From Bacteroidota bacterium (GTDB lineage Bacteria; Bacteroidota; Bacteroidia; NS11-12g; UBA9320): DNA of 52,355 bases. Positions 29,528-39,098 of this stretch are shown in pieces. The position numbers were made by a program, and so were the translations under genes. How positions within the stretch are numbered: position 1 is the first letter of the stretch; the number at the start of each line of letters is the position of its first letter. The DNA lies in NCBI GenBank assembly GCA_024645005.1, contig JAHEGS010000001.1:1-52355 (forward strand), read 5' to 3'. The notes below the pieces were generated by a model. The model was not told the DNA's origin. It saw only the letters and a program-made list of their open reading frames with translations, and made no database searches.

Positions 29528-29589
29528 GCTATTCTAATTTTATAAATTTTTGAATAATATTATAGATAACTTGTTTTAAGTTTAATGCA

Positions 29590-31896
29590 ATGCCATATTT
29601 GTATATGCGATTATATAATCTCTTTGTAATACTTTTTTTATTCACCTCCCACGTTTTTGGACAGAGTTTTGCTCAAGGAATAATTTATGATCAAAATGAT
29701 AATAGTATTACTAACGTCCTGGTTACTGTTTCTGGTACAGAAAATACTTCATTTTCAGATGATAACGGTAAGTTTATTTTAAAATACTACAATGAGGAAA
29801 CACCAGTTATATTTTCACATCCAGACTATGATACTTTAAAAATTACTCTCAAGCCATATGAGAATCGGATAATATACATGCAATCTATAGTTAGGACCAA
29901 TGATTATCATTTAGGTTTTATGGCGGGTTTTATTGATTTTGGTAATAAGAATAAGAATAAAAACCTTGAAAATATGCCCTATTTTCTTGGAGAGTCAGAT
30001 GTTAACAGACAATTGCAGATGTTGCCAGGCATTGAGCAAGGAACAGAGGGCTATAGTAATTTATTTGTAAGGGGAGGAGATGTTGACCAAAATTTAATAT
30101 TATACAATGGGACCCCTATTTATAATCCAAATCATCTATTTGGAATCTCATCTACATTTCATCATAAAAGTATAAAAAATACCAAAGTCCATAAAGGGTT
30201 ATCCTCCGCAAGATTTGGTGGTAGAGTATCATCATATATTGAACTTGAAAGTGAAAAAACAAGTAATTACAGTGGTTTGGATGGTGAGTTTGAAATGACA
30301 CCTCTAAATGCAGGTATTTATATCAGTAGTATTAATAAAGGTAAAGGTTTCTTCACATTAGCAGCAAGGCGATCTTGGTTGGATTTACTAACACCTCCTG
30401 AGAGTCGTCAAAATTCAATTAATGCAAATATTTATGATATTCAAATGAACTTTGGTAAAGTATTAGAAAATCAAGATGAAATTGAGTTCAATTTTATGAA
30501 TACACGAGATTTTTACTTTATCTCACTACAGGATGATTCAGTACAGAATCCAAGCAATACGAGGATTAGTGGATTTACCCTCAGATGGTCAAACTTTTTA
30601 TCATCGGTTAAGTATAAACAAAAATTAAGCTCAGTTTTGAGTGCAGAGCATCAACTCTATTATTCAGGTTATCAAGCAAAATCAAAGCTAAAAGAAGAAC
30701 TATTTGACATTAATATTAGGACAATTCCAACCACTGAACGGGAGCTTTTAAGAGGTATTAGAGATATCGGAATGAATAGTGATTGGACTTACCATAGGGA
30801 CAATAAGAACACTATCCACTTTGGACTTCAATCAAGTTCGCGTTTCTTTCAACCTGGGAAAATGACTTACACGTCTGTGGGTTATCCCGCAATTGATGAC
30901 ATCGAAACAGTCTATGGAAATGAAAAGTATGTAGGTTCATCTGAAATTGCCATATATGCAGAAGATCGTTTAAGAGTAAATGCTGATCTGATTTTTGATT
31001 TGGGTTTTAGACAAGTTCACTATGCCTTTGATGGTTTTTCTAAGTTTGCTTTTGAACCACGTATACATGGTACTTATTATCTCGATAACCAAGACGTATT
31101 TAAATTTGGTTATAACAGACACAATCAGTTTATAGGTCAATTAAACATTGGTACAACAGGAAGTCCTGATAATATATGGGTGCCTGCAACTGAATTGGCC
31201 AAACCCAGAAAAGTTGATATTCTGGAATTAAGTTATGAACGAAAAATTGGGAACCAGTATGCGGCCTCATTTAACTTATACTCAAAAACTTTACGAAATT
31301 TAGTGGAAGTCTCCAATTTGTCGGATGCAGGTGATCCAGAACTTGATTGGCAATCGAGTGTTGTATTTGGTTCAGGAAGGTCATATGGAGGAGAGTTCTT
31401 TATTCAGAAGAGTAGGGGTGATATCACTGGATGGTTGAGTTATGCTTACAGCCGAAGTTTTAGAGATTTTGAAGATCTAGATGATGATGAATATGAATAC
31501 AGCTTTGATAGGCCTCATATGTTTAAAGCATACCTTAATTTTACTAATCCAATTAGCGATTGGAATTTTGGTATTAATTATATTATTGGATCTGGACAAT
31601 TATTTACATTACCTATTGGTAAGTTTAGAGACATAAATGGAAATACACAGTTGGAGTATAATGCTTTAAATAACTACAGAAGCAATACTTATCAACGCCT
31701 TGATATTAGTGTTATCCGATTGAATAATTCATACGGATTAGAGCAAGAATGGCGTTTTTATTTGTACAACGCCTTGGGGAATAAGAATCCATTGAATGTT
31801 GCAGCTGTGTTTGATAATACAAATTTTTCTCAAGTACAGATAGACCGAGCTTATTTGGCATACGTGCCAGGTGTAGCATACATTGTTAAATTTTAA
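29590..31896 (+). CDS. TonB-dependent receptor with carboxypeptidase-like N-terminal domain
   Basis: GIIYDQNDNSITNVLVTVSGTENTSFSDDNGKFIL; plug QMLPGIEQGTEGYSNLFVRGGDVDQNLILYNGTPIYNPNHLFG; C-terminal barrel. Confidence 0.9.
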   Translation: MPYLYMRLYNLFVILFLFTSHVFGQSFAQGIIYDQNDNSITNVLVTVSGTENTSFSDDNGKFILKYYNEETPVIFSHPDYDTLKITLKPYENRIIYMQSIVRTNDYHLGFMAGFIDFGNKNKNKNLENMPYFLGESDVNRQLQMLPGIEQGTEGYSNLFVRGGDVDQNLILYNGTPIYNPNHLFGISSTFHHKSIKNTKVHKGLSSARFGGRVSSYIELESEKTSNYSGLDGEFEMTPLNAGIYISSINKGKGFFTLAARRSWLDLLTPPESRQNSINANIYDIQMNFGKVLENQDEIEFNFMNTRDFYFISLQDDSVQNPSNTRISGFTLRWSNFLSSVKYKQKLSSVLSAEHQLYYSGYQAKSKLKEELFDINIRTIPTTERELLRGIRDIGMNSDWTYHRDNKNTIHFGLQSSSRFFQPGKMTYTSVGYPAIDDIETVYGNEKYVGSSEIAIYAEDRLRVNADLIFDLGFRQVHYAFDGFSKFAFEPRIHGTYYLDNQDVFKFGYNRHNQFIGQLNIGTTGSPDNIWVPATELAKPRKVDILELSYERKIGNQYAASFNLYSKTLRNLVEVSNLSDAGDPELDWQSSVVFGSGRSYGGEFFIQKSRGDITGWLSYAYSRSFRDFEDLDDDEYEYSFDRPHMFKAYLNFTNPISDWNFGINYIIGSGQLFTLPIGKFRDINGNTQLEYNALNNYRSNTYQRLDISVIRLNNSYGLEQEWRFYLYNALGNKNPLNVAAVFDNTNFSQVQIDRAYLAYVPGVAYIVKF

Positions 31897-31900
31897 AATT

Positions 31901-32779
31901 ATGAAAAAGTATTTAATCATTATTCTCACCATATTGAATGTAGGATGCTATCAGGATACCATTAATCCAGACTTACTACAAGAATACCGCAATAAGATGG
32001 TTGTAAATGCAATCCTAACCTCTGGTAAACCAGCCAAACTTATTCTTACTAATAGTCTTTCTGCAATTGATACAAATGGCTTTAAAGGAGTGCAGAATGC
32101 CAACATAGAGATTGAAACATCGTCTGTATCTGAACGCACAATGACGAATATTCCAGGTGATACCAATTATATTTCTGATGTGATTGCTAATGCTGGTGAA
32201 AACCTCAGCATCAAAATAAAACACCCAGACTTTGACTTAAGTGCATCCTCCACAGTAGCTTTCCCCGTTTCGGTTGGAGCTTCGGCTAATTTAACAGTTG
32301 ATGGAGGATTGGATACATCAGGACTTCCAAGTGATTTGATACAAGTTTCGTTTAATGATCCAGGTAATCAATCCAATTATTATCGACTTAAAATCTATTA
32401 CTTAAGCCAAACTACTGGTCTATGGATCCCCTTAGCTTTTACAAAATCAGACCCATCTCTGAGTGGTTATAATTCATACATTTTAAACGATGCAAGTGTT
32501 ATTTTCTCAGATGAGTTATTTAATGGTAAAAACAAAGTAATTAGTTCTGTTGCACCGAATGGATTGGTTTCTTCAAATACGGGAGATAAGTACAAAGTTG
32601 AATTTTCTCATATTTCTAGTGATTTCTTTGAGTACTATCGATCGATTCAACGTGCTGAAGATTCCAAAGAAATCTCTTTTCAAGGAGGTTACAATAATGC
32701 GGTTGTAATCCACACTAACATTAAAAATGGTTTGGGAATTTTAGCTACTCAGACCAGCACTACTGCCATCTTAAAATAA
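31901..32779 (+). CDS. DUF4249-type lipoprotein
   Basis: Likely start MKKYLIIILTILNVGCYQDTINPD; lipobox NVGC; position next to TonB receptors is typical of DUF4249. Confidence 0.82.
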   Translation: MKKYLIIILTILNVGCYQDTINPDLLQEYRNKMVVNAILTSGKPAKLILTNSLSAIDTNGFKGVQNANIEIETSSVSERTMTNIPGDTNYISDVIANAGENLSIKIKHPDFDLSASSTVAFPVSVGASANLTVDGGLDTSGLPSDLIQVSFNDPGNQSNYYRLKIYYLSQTTGLWIPLAFTKSDPSLSGYNSYILNDASVIFSDELFNGKNKVISSVAPNGLVSSNTGDKYKVEFSHISSDFFEYYRSIQRAEDSKEISFQGGYNNAVVIHTNIKNGLGILATQTSTTAILK

Positions 32780-32847
32780 TAAACTTTTAACCATCGTTGT
32801 CTGTTATAGTTTATTGAAAATTAATTGTAGCTTGCGGCCAGTTTTAT

Positions 32848-35169
32848 ATGAAAATTAGATTATCAACCTTTTTATTAATCCTAGTTATTCATTTAACCTC
32901 ATTTTCTCAAAATTGCACATTTAGAGGATTTGTTTATGACAAAGAAACAGGAACTCCTCTAGTATCTGCTATTGTTACTTTTAAATCATCAAACCAAGGA
33001 GCCTATACAGACGGGGAGGGGTTATTTGCAATCGCTGAGTTAAAACCTGGTAAGTATATTGCTTATGCCACTAATGTGGGGTACGATACGGTATTCTTTG
33101 CTTTAGAAGCAAAATCGGGCAAGGTTATATCACATAACTTTTATATCACCTCTAAAAGTAAACAGTTGAATCAAGTCTATGTAAATGCAGATAAGATCAG
33201 AAAGACGAAAGAAATTAATATTTCCAAAACTACCATCAAGCCAGTTCAGCTAACACGTATACCCTCTGTAGGTGGAGAGCCTGATTTAGTTCAGTACTTA
33301 CAAGTTCTACCGGGTGTTGTTTTTTCTGGTGATCAAGGGGGGCAGTTATATATCAGAGGGGGATCTCCGGTTATGAACAAAGTTTTGCTGGATGGGCTCA
33401 CGGTTTATAACCCTTTTCATAGTATAGGGCTTTTTTCTGTTTTTGATAGCGACATACTTAAATCTGTTGATGTTTATTCAGCTGGCTTTAGTTCAGAATA
33501 TGGAGGGAGAATCTCAGCAATTGTTGATGTAAAGACACGAGATGGAAATAAAAATAAGTTTTCGGGTAAAGTAAACTCCAGTCCTTTTAACTCAAAGGTT
33601 TTATTGGAAGGTCCTTTAAATAAGTATGAAGCAGGAAAGAGCAGTAGTAGTTTTATTGTTTCTTATAAAAATTCATACCTCAATAAATCTGCTCCCGTTT
33701 TTTATCCCAATGTGAATGACGGTATTCTACCGTATTCATTTAGTGACTTGTATTCAAAACTATCTTTTAACTCAGCTAAAGGAAGTAGTATGAGTATTTT
33801 TGGTTTTGATTACTCAGATGCTGTAGACTTTCCCAATTCCACCTCTTACAATTGGAAGTCTAGAGGGCTCGGAACTAAATTCCTTTTGATTCCAGATGGA
33901 AGTAAAACTATCCTAGATGGTAGTGTGACCTTTAGTAATTATCTAATCCAACAAATAGAGCTCGATACTCGACCAAGAAAATCAGGGATAAATGGATATA
34001 ATGTAAATCTGAATTTTTCTCGTTTTGTGAATGAGTCAGATAAACTCAAATACGGACTTGAAATGAATGGGTTTAGGACTGATTTTGAATTTTACAACAC
34101 GCTCAATCGTAAAATTTCTCAAAATGAAAACACCAGTGAGATTAATGCCTATTTTAATTACTTGAAAAATTTCAATAAACGAGTGCTACTAGAAATAGGC
34201 ATGAGAATGCAAAGGTATGCTAGCTTGCAAGAAACAACTCTTGAACCTCGTTTAAGACTGAAATACAATATCTCCAAACGGTTACGATTCAAAGCCAGTA
34301 CAGGTATTTATTCACAAAACCTGATGAGTGCAGTAAGTGATCGTGATGTTGTGAACTTATTCTATGGTTTTTTGAGTGGACCAACAGACTTACCTGAAAC
34401 ATTTATGGGTGAGGAGGTAACCTCAAAATTACAGAAGTCGAGGCATGCAGTTGCGGGATTTGAGTTTGATATTAACTCAATTTCAGAGGTTAACCTGGAA
34501 GGTTATATCAAGGATTTTACTCAGATAACGAATATAAATCGAGATAAGATATTTGATAATACTAGAGAAAATCAAGCTACTAGACCATACTACCTCTATG
34601 AAAATTACATTGTTGAAAATGGTGAGGCCTATGGGTTTGATGTCACCTATAAGCTAGAGAACAAGCGTTGGTATTTGTGGAATGTCTATTCTTTCAATAT
34701 AGTCAATCGTAATGATGGTCGGAGAACATACCAACCTCATTTTGATCGAAGACACAACATCAACATTGTGGGGTCACATGATTTTGGTAAAGATTTGGTT
34801 TGGAATGCGAATGTTCGATGGAATTTCGGTTCAGGTTTTCCATTCACACTTACTCAAGGTTTCTATGAACAGCTTAATTTTAATGGCGGAGCCAGTACAG
34901 ACTACACTACAACGAATGGAGATTTAGGAATATTATACGATGATTTAAATAGGGGTAGATTACCCTATTACCACCGCTTGGACGCTTCTATTAAAAGAAA
35001 AATTAATTTTAAGCGAGAAGATAAAGATTCAAAGAGGAAGGCAGAAATCATAGCCTCCGTAACCAATGTCTACAACCGTCAAAATATATTCTACTTTGAT
35101 CGGATAAATTATAAACGTGAAAATCAACTTCCACTATTACCTAGCTTGTCACTAAGCTATTCTTTCTAA
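32848..35169 (+). CDS. TonB-dependent receptor with carboxypeptidase-like N-terminal domain
   Basis: FRGFVYDKETGTPLVSAIVTFKSSNQGAYTDGEGLFAI; plug YLQVLPGVVFSGDQGGQLYIRGGSPVMNKVLLDGLTVYNPFH. Confidence 0.92.
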   Translation: MKIRLSTFLLILVIHLTSFSQNCTFRGFVYDKETGTPLVSAIVTFKSSNQGAYTDGEGLFAIAELKPGKYIAYATNVGYDTVFFALEAKSGKVISHNFYITSKSKQLNQVYVNADKIRKTKEINISKTTIKPVQLTRIPSVGGEPDLVQYLQVLPGVVFSGDQGGQLYIRGGSPVMNKVLLDGLTVYNPFHSIGLFSVFDSDILKSVDVYSAGFSSEYGGRISAIVDVKTRDGNKNKFSGKVNSSPFNSKVLLEGPLNKYEAGKSSSSFIVSYKNSYLNKSAPVFYPNVNDGILPYSFSDLYSKLSFNSAKGSSMSIFGFDYSDAVDFPNSTSYNWKSRGLGTKFLLIPDGSKTILDGSVTFSNYLIQQIELDTRPRKSGINGYNVNLNFSRFVNESDKLKYGLEMNGFRTDFEFYNTLNRKISQNENTSEINAYFNYLKNFNKRVLLEIGMRMQRYASLQETTLEPRLRLKYNISKRLRFKASTGIYSQNLMSAVSDRDVVNLFYGFLSGPTDLPETFMGEEVTSKLQKSRHAVAGFEFDINSISEVNLEGYIKDFTQITNINRDKIFDNTRENQATRPYYLYENYIVENGEAYGFDVTYKLENKRWYLWNVYSFNIVNRNDGRRTYQPHFDRRHNINIVGSHDFGKDLVWNANVRWNFGSGFPFTLTQGFYEQLNFNGGASTDYTTTNGDLGILYDDLNRGRLPYYHRLDASIKRKINFKREDKDSKRKAEIIASVTNVYNRQNIFYFDRINYKRENQLPLLPSLSLSYSF

Positions 35170-35185
35170 AATAGTATTATAAAAG

Positions 35186-35422
35186 CTATATCTTCTCCAA
35201 AGGAGACGATGAGCATGATTCCTCGAGTATAATCTGAATGGATGTGTTATGAGGGGATTCTTGATAGCTATTTAGATGATGAATATCCTTTTTTATCCGC
35301 TGATACTGTTCATATAATTGCTCATCGTTTGATAACTTCTCTAATAAATGAATTGATTCTCCTGGAGGGAGTTCATTATAGATGAGTTGAATTAATTTGT
35401 CTTGAGTAGTGTTTTTAACCAT
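35186..35422 (-). CDS. Small acidic protein resembling Bacteroidota anti-sigma-like short proteins
   Basis: 78 aa: LIQLIYNELPPGESIHLLEKLSNDEQLYEQYQRIKKD...SPHNTSIQIILEES; family assignment is recollection only. Confidence 0.5.
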   Translation of the reverse strand: MVKNTTQDKLIQLIYNELPPGESIHLLEKLSNDEQLYEQYQRIKKDIHHLNSYQESPHNTSIQIILEESCSSSPLEKI

Positions 35423-35497
35423 ATAGTTTGGATGTTAATTTTTACACTCATAACGACTTAGATTAAAAGTTAGTGTTTAACAATAATATTTTTTTTA

Positions 35498-36280
35498 TTA
35501 ATACCGCAATACAAAGTTTTCTTTGGATAAGCTGGCATCTATCCATATAATGCCTATAAAAAATAAGTCAAGTGTAATGGTGACCTGAGGTTGACTTTGG
35601 AGATGTTTCCATGCTTTTTCCATGGATGGGGAATAATGGATGTCATCAAAAATGAAAATGGTTTTATCGTGACTATTTTTTTGAAGTTGCTCAAAATAGG
35701 ATATAGTCGGTTCATATTGATGATTACCGTCGATATATATCATGTCAAATGATTTTTTGGGTATCTGTTTAAGGGTATTCTTAAAGTCACCAGTTATGCA
35801 TTGGATTTGAGCTAGATTTAGGTTTTCCCATACTTGTTTTGCTTCTTGAGCTATTCGTTCAGACCCTTCTAAAGATGTGGTACGTACTGATGAATCATAA
35901 GTTAAATATGCTGTTGTAATTCCAAGTGAGGTACCAAGTTCTAGAATATGTTGAGCATTAAAATACTGGGCAGTTGTTCTTAGTAGTTGAGCATACTTTC
36001 TTGATTTTAGGGAGTTGTTGGCAATGGTTTCGATTTTTTTTTGAAAAGTCATTCCCTTTTTCCCAAAATCCACGAAATCAATGATAGCCGGATTTGAACG
36101 AAGTCTTTTACGCTCACGTTCAGCAGCAAGGTATTTACAGTTGTTATTTGCCTTTAGTACTTGTGTAATGAAACCATACACAAGAGGGGAGTGGACGCTG
36201 TGTTTTCCTTTGGCAGAAAAGTAATACAGGATGTATTTAAAAATAATTTTTAACTTACTATATGGCTTTGTATCCGTCAC
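35498..36280 (-). CDS. Class I SAM-dependent methyltransferase (O-methyltransferase-like)
   Basis: ILELGTSLGITTAYLTYDSSVRTTSLEGSERIAQEAKQVWENL...FDMIYIDGNHQYEPTISYFEQL. Confidence 0.88.
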   Translation of the reverse strand: MTDTKPYSKLKIIFKYILYYFSAKGKHSVHSPLVYGFITQVLKANNNCKYLAAERERKRLRSNPAIIDFVDFGKKGMTFQKKIETIANNSLKSRKYAQLLRTTAQYFNAQHILELGTSLGITTAYLTYDSSVRTTSLEGSERIAQEAKQVWENLNLAQIQCITGDFKNTLKQIPKKSFDMIYIDGNHQYEPTISYFEQLQKNSHDKTIFIFDDIHYSPSMEKAWKHLQSQPQVTITLDLFFIGIIWIDASLSKENFVLRY

Positions 36281-36288
36281 TTAAATGG

Positions 36289-38178
36289 TTAAGATTCCTC
36301 CACTTGAGGTGTTTTGGAGTTATTCCTTTTAACTTGTTTAATCGTGCTCAATTCTTTTTTGAGTCGATCAATGTGTTTTTTTGTTTTAGCGATTTTTTGC
36401 TCAAACTCTTTTAACATCTTGTCAGCCGTTTTAGAAGCAGCAAAGAATGACATATTGGTTTCTATGCTTGTTATTTCCTCATTGAGGTTTGCTATTTTAC
36501 GCTGGATGTTTTTTTCTTCCTTTTCTAGTGCTTGAATTCCTTTACTGGTGTTGATGATTTCAGCGTAATGCTCGGTTAAGTTTGCAGCCTTTTCGCTCTC
36601 TATCTGTTGACTATATTTTTTATACACAGCATTACTTGCTGAATCATAAGCCTTATTGATCCTATTAAGGTGTTTGTGAGGTACAAAACCGGTATTTCTC
36701 CATTCAATATTAATCTTTTTTAATGTTTGAAAGGCTGTTTTATTTTCTGTTTCACTCGCGGCAAGTTCCTGAAGCTGTGCAACTAATTCTTCTTTTTTCT
36801 TCAGATTGTCGTTTTCAAGTTCTCGTTTAACTGCGTTGGCTTTATTTTTAGCATCGAAGAAATAATCGCAGGCAGATCTGAATTTTTTCCATATTTTTTG
36901 GTTGTGTTTATCTGGAACAGGACCAATTTTCTTCCATTCTGCTTGAATTTGAATGATTTTTTTGGAAGTAGTTACCCAGTCTGTGCTTGATTTGAGTTCA
37001 TCCACTTGCTCGCATAGAATTTCTTTAAGCTTTAGATTTTTGTTTCGGATGTCATTTAATTCATTGAAGAATATTTTTTTCTGACTGAAGAAATCATTTC
37101 GATTACCATTAAAATTAATCCAAACAGCGTCTTTATTTGATTTTGGGACAGGACCAATTTTTTTCCATTCAGTGAAAAGATTTTCAAATAGTTTCGTTTT
37201 ATCGGACCATTCCTTAGGTGTGCGTGCCATTACAGCATTGATAAGTATGGCTTTTTCTAGGAGTATTTCTTTCTTTTTTAGGTTTTCAACCTTATGATTT
37301 TCAAGTTCTTCAATGGTCTTTTGCTTGGCTTCATGAACGGCATCAGAAGCTTTTTTAAACGCTTGCCAAATGGGTTCATTACTCTCTTTTGGAACGGGTC
37401 CTGTATTCTTGAACTCTTCATGGTACTTGTTTAGCATTATGAAGCATCTTTTTATGGATTTTTCTTCCATAAGACTTTCTACTTTTTTTGTTAGCTCAAT
37501 TTTATACGCTAGATTTTTTTGACGGTCTAATTCTTTTAGTTCTATGTTTATACTATGGTTGTCATAAAACTTATTTTGTAGGAGGTTGTATTTATCCCAA
37601 AGTTCATTCACCGATTCTTTTGGAAGAACTCGGATAGCTTTCCATTCTTTTTGGATTTCTTTTACTTCGTTGATAGTTTCTAGGGTTTCGTCTTTACTGA
37701 CAATCTCCTCAAGTTTTACAAGTAATTTTTTCTTTAACGTTAGATTATTCTTTTTTTCTAATTCTATTCGTTCTTTTTCTTCCTCTAATGCTTGTTTAAT
37801 TTGTTCCTCGATGCCTCGTATTTGTTCAATCAAGTGATGTTTTGAGAAACTAAATTCAGTATCAGATGTAGCCTCTTGGTTTCTAAACGTATCTAATTCA
37901 AGATCTTTTTCAGTATTGAATTTTTCATAAAATGCTTTTCTAATCAGACCAAAATGATCAGATGCCATTTTAGGAGTTTTGACAAGTAAAGATATAGCTA
38001 GTTCTATAAGATCTTCTAATGATTTGTTTTGAATCATTGACGAATCAAAATGATCATTATTGATGTCTTCATTGACAGGTGTTGTTTTTTGAACACGTTG
38101 AGTTTCATCAACAGTTATGTCATTAGAACTATTAATTTTCTTTGTTTTGTTCTTAGCTGTTAGGTTTTCTTCACTCAT
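36289..38178 (-). CDS. DUF349 repeat protein
   Basis: Five related units such as EWKKIGPVPKSNKDAVWINF and EWKKIGPVPDKHNQKIWKKFRSACDYFF; charged coiled-coil C-terminus. Confidence 0.9.
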   Translation of the reverse strand: MSEENLTAKNKTKKINSSNDITVDETQRVQKTTPVNEDINNDHFDSSMIQNKSLEDLIELAISLLVKTPKMASDHFGLIRKAFYEKFNTEKDLELDTFRNQEATSDTEFSFSKHHLIEQIRGIEEQIKQALEEEKERIELEKKNNLTLKKKLLVKLEEIVSKDETLETINEVKEIQKEWKAIRVLPKESVNELWDKYNLLQNKFYDNHSINIELKELDRQKNLAYKIELTKKVESLMEEKSIKRCFIMLNKYHEEFKNTGPVPKESNEPIWQAFKKASDAVHEAKQKTIEELENHKVENLKKKEILLEKAILINAVMARTPKEWSDKTKLFENLFTEWKKIGPVPKSNKDAVWINFNGNRNDFFSQKKIFFNELNDIRNKNLKLKEILCEQVDELKSSTDWVTTSKKIIQIQAEWKKIGPVPDKHNQKIWKKFRSACDYFFDAKNKANAVKRELENDNLKKKEELVAQLQELAASETENKTAFQTLKKINIEWRNTGFVPHKHLNRINKAYDSASNAVYKKYSQQIESEKAANLTEHYAEIINTSKGIQALEKEEKNIQRKIANLNEEITSIETNMSFFAASKTADKMLKEFEQKIAKTKKHIDRLKKELSTIKQVKRNNSKTPQVEES

Positions 38179-38207
38179 ATTTTACTAAAAAAAGAGTGCA
38201 AAAATGG

Positions 38208-38215
38208 TACATTTG
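38208..38215 (+). promoter_or_regulatory. -7 element (TACATTTG), 7 nt before ATG
   Basis: TACATTTGacgcaaaATG. Confidence 0.5.
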
Positions 38216-38222
38216 ACGCAAA

Positions 38223-39098
38223 ATGGCAACAATACCTGATAATAGTAAAGTCAAGATTGTAGAGTGTCCGAGAGATGCTATGCAAGGTATTCTCGATTTT
38301 ATTCCTACATCGGAAAAGGTAAGCTACATTAATGCATTATTGAAGGTGGGGTTCCACACGCTGGATTGTGGTAGTTTTGTGTCGCCAAAAATTATCCCCC
38401 AAATGAGGGATACAGAAGAAGTTTTGGAATCAATAGATTTATCCAATACCAATACTTTATTATCTGTAATCATTGCTAATGATAGAGGAGCAGATGAAGC
38501 TGTAAAATTCAAACAGGTTCATTGTTTGGGATATCCATTTAGCATATCGGAAACTTTTCAAAAGAGAAATACTAATAAAACCATTTTAGAATCGCTAGAT
38601 ACGGTTAAATATATATTAGATTTATGTTTAGATCATGACAAGCAAATGGTTGTCTATGTTTCAATGGGATTTGGTAACCCATATGGTGATGACTGGAATT
38701 CGGGTATTGTTACTGATTGGATTGGGAAATTAGCCGATCTTGGTGTCAAACAATTTTCATTATCGGATACAGTTGGTGTATCCACTGGAAAGAGTATTGA
38801 AGCTGTATTTAATGGATTAAAGCATTACACTCATACATTGGATATAGGTACTCATTTTCACACTACTCAAGATGCTTGGGAGAGAAAGATTAAAACAGCA
38901 TATAATAATGGTTGTAAAAAATTTGATGGAGCCATTAGAGGTTTTGGGGGATGTCCAATGGCTAAGGACGATTTAGTAGGGAATATGCCAACTGAATGCC
39001 TAGTTGATTTTTTTGGTAATGAAAAACTTCAACTTAATATCGAAGAATTTCAAAAATCAGTTCATTTAGCTGACCAACTATTCAAAAACTATTTATAA
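38223..39098 (+). CDS. Hydroxymethylglutaryl-CoA lyase
   Basis: VKIVECPRDAMQGI; FHTLDCGSFVSPKIIPQMRDTEEVL; LSDTVGVS; FDGAIRGFGGCPMAKDDLVGNMPTE. Confidence 0.92.
   Translation: MATIPDNSKVKIVECPRDAMQGILDFIPTSEKVSYINALLKVGFHTLDCGSFVSPKIIPQMRDTEEVLESIDLSNTNTLLSVIIANDRGADEAVKFKQVHCLGYPFSISETFQKRNTNKTILESLDTVKYILDLCLDHDKQMVVYVSMGFGNPYGDDWNSGIVTDWIGKLADLGVKQFSLSDTVGVSTGKSIEAVFNGLKHYTHTLDIGTHFHTTQDAWERKIKTAYNNGCKKFDGAIRGFGGCPMAKDDLVGNMPTECLVDFFGNEKLQLNIEEFQKSVHLADQLFKNYL

Noticed and set aside
27875-35422. Possible polysaccharide utilisation locus (SusC/SusD)
   Set aside because: Receptors pair with a DUF4249 lipoprotein, not SusD; no glycoside hydrolases or hybrid two-component regulators nearby.
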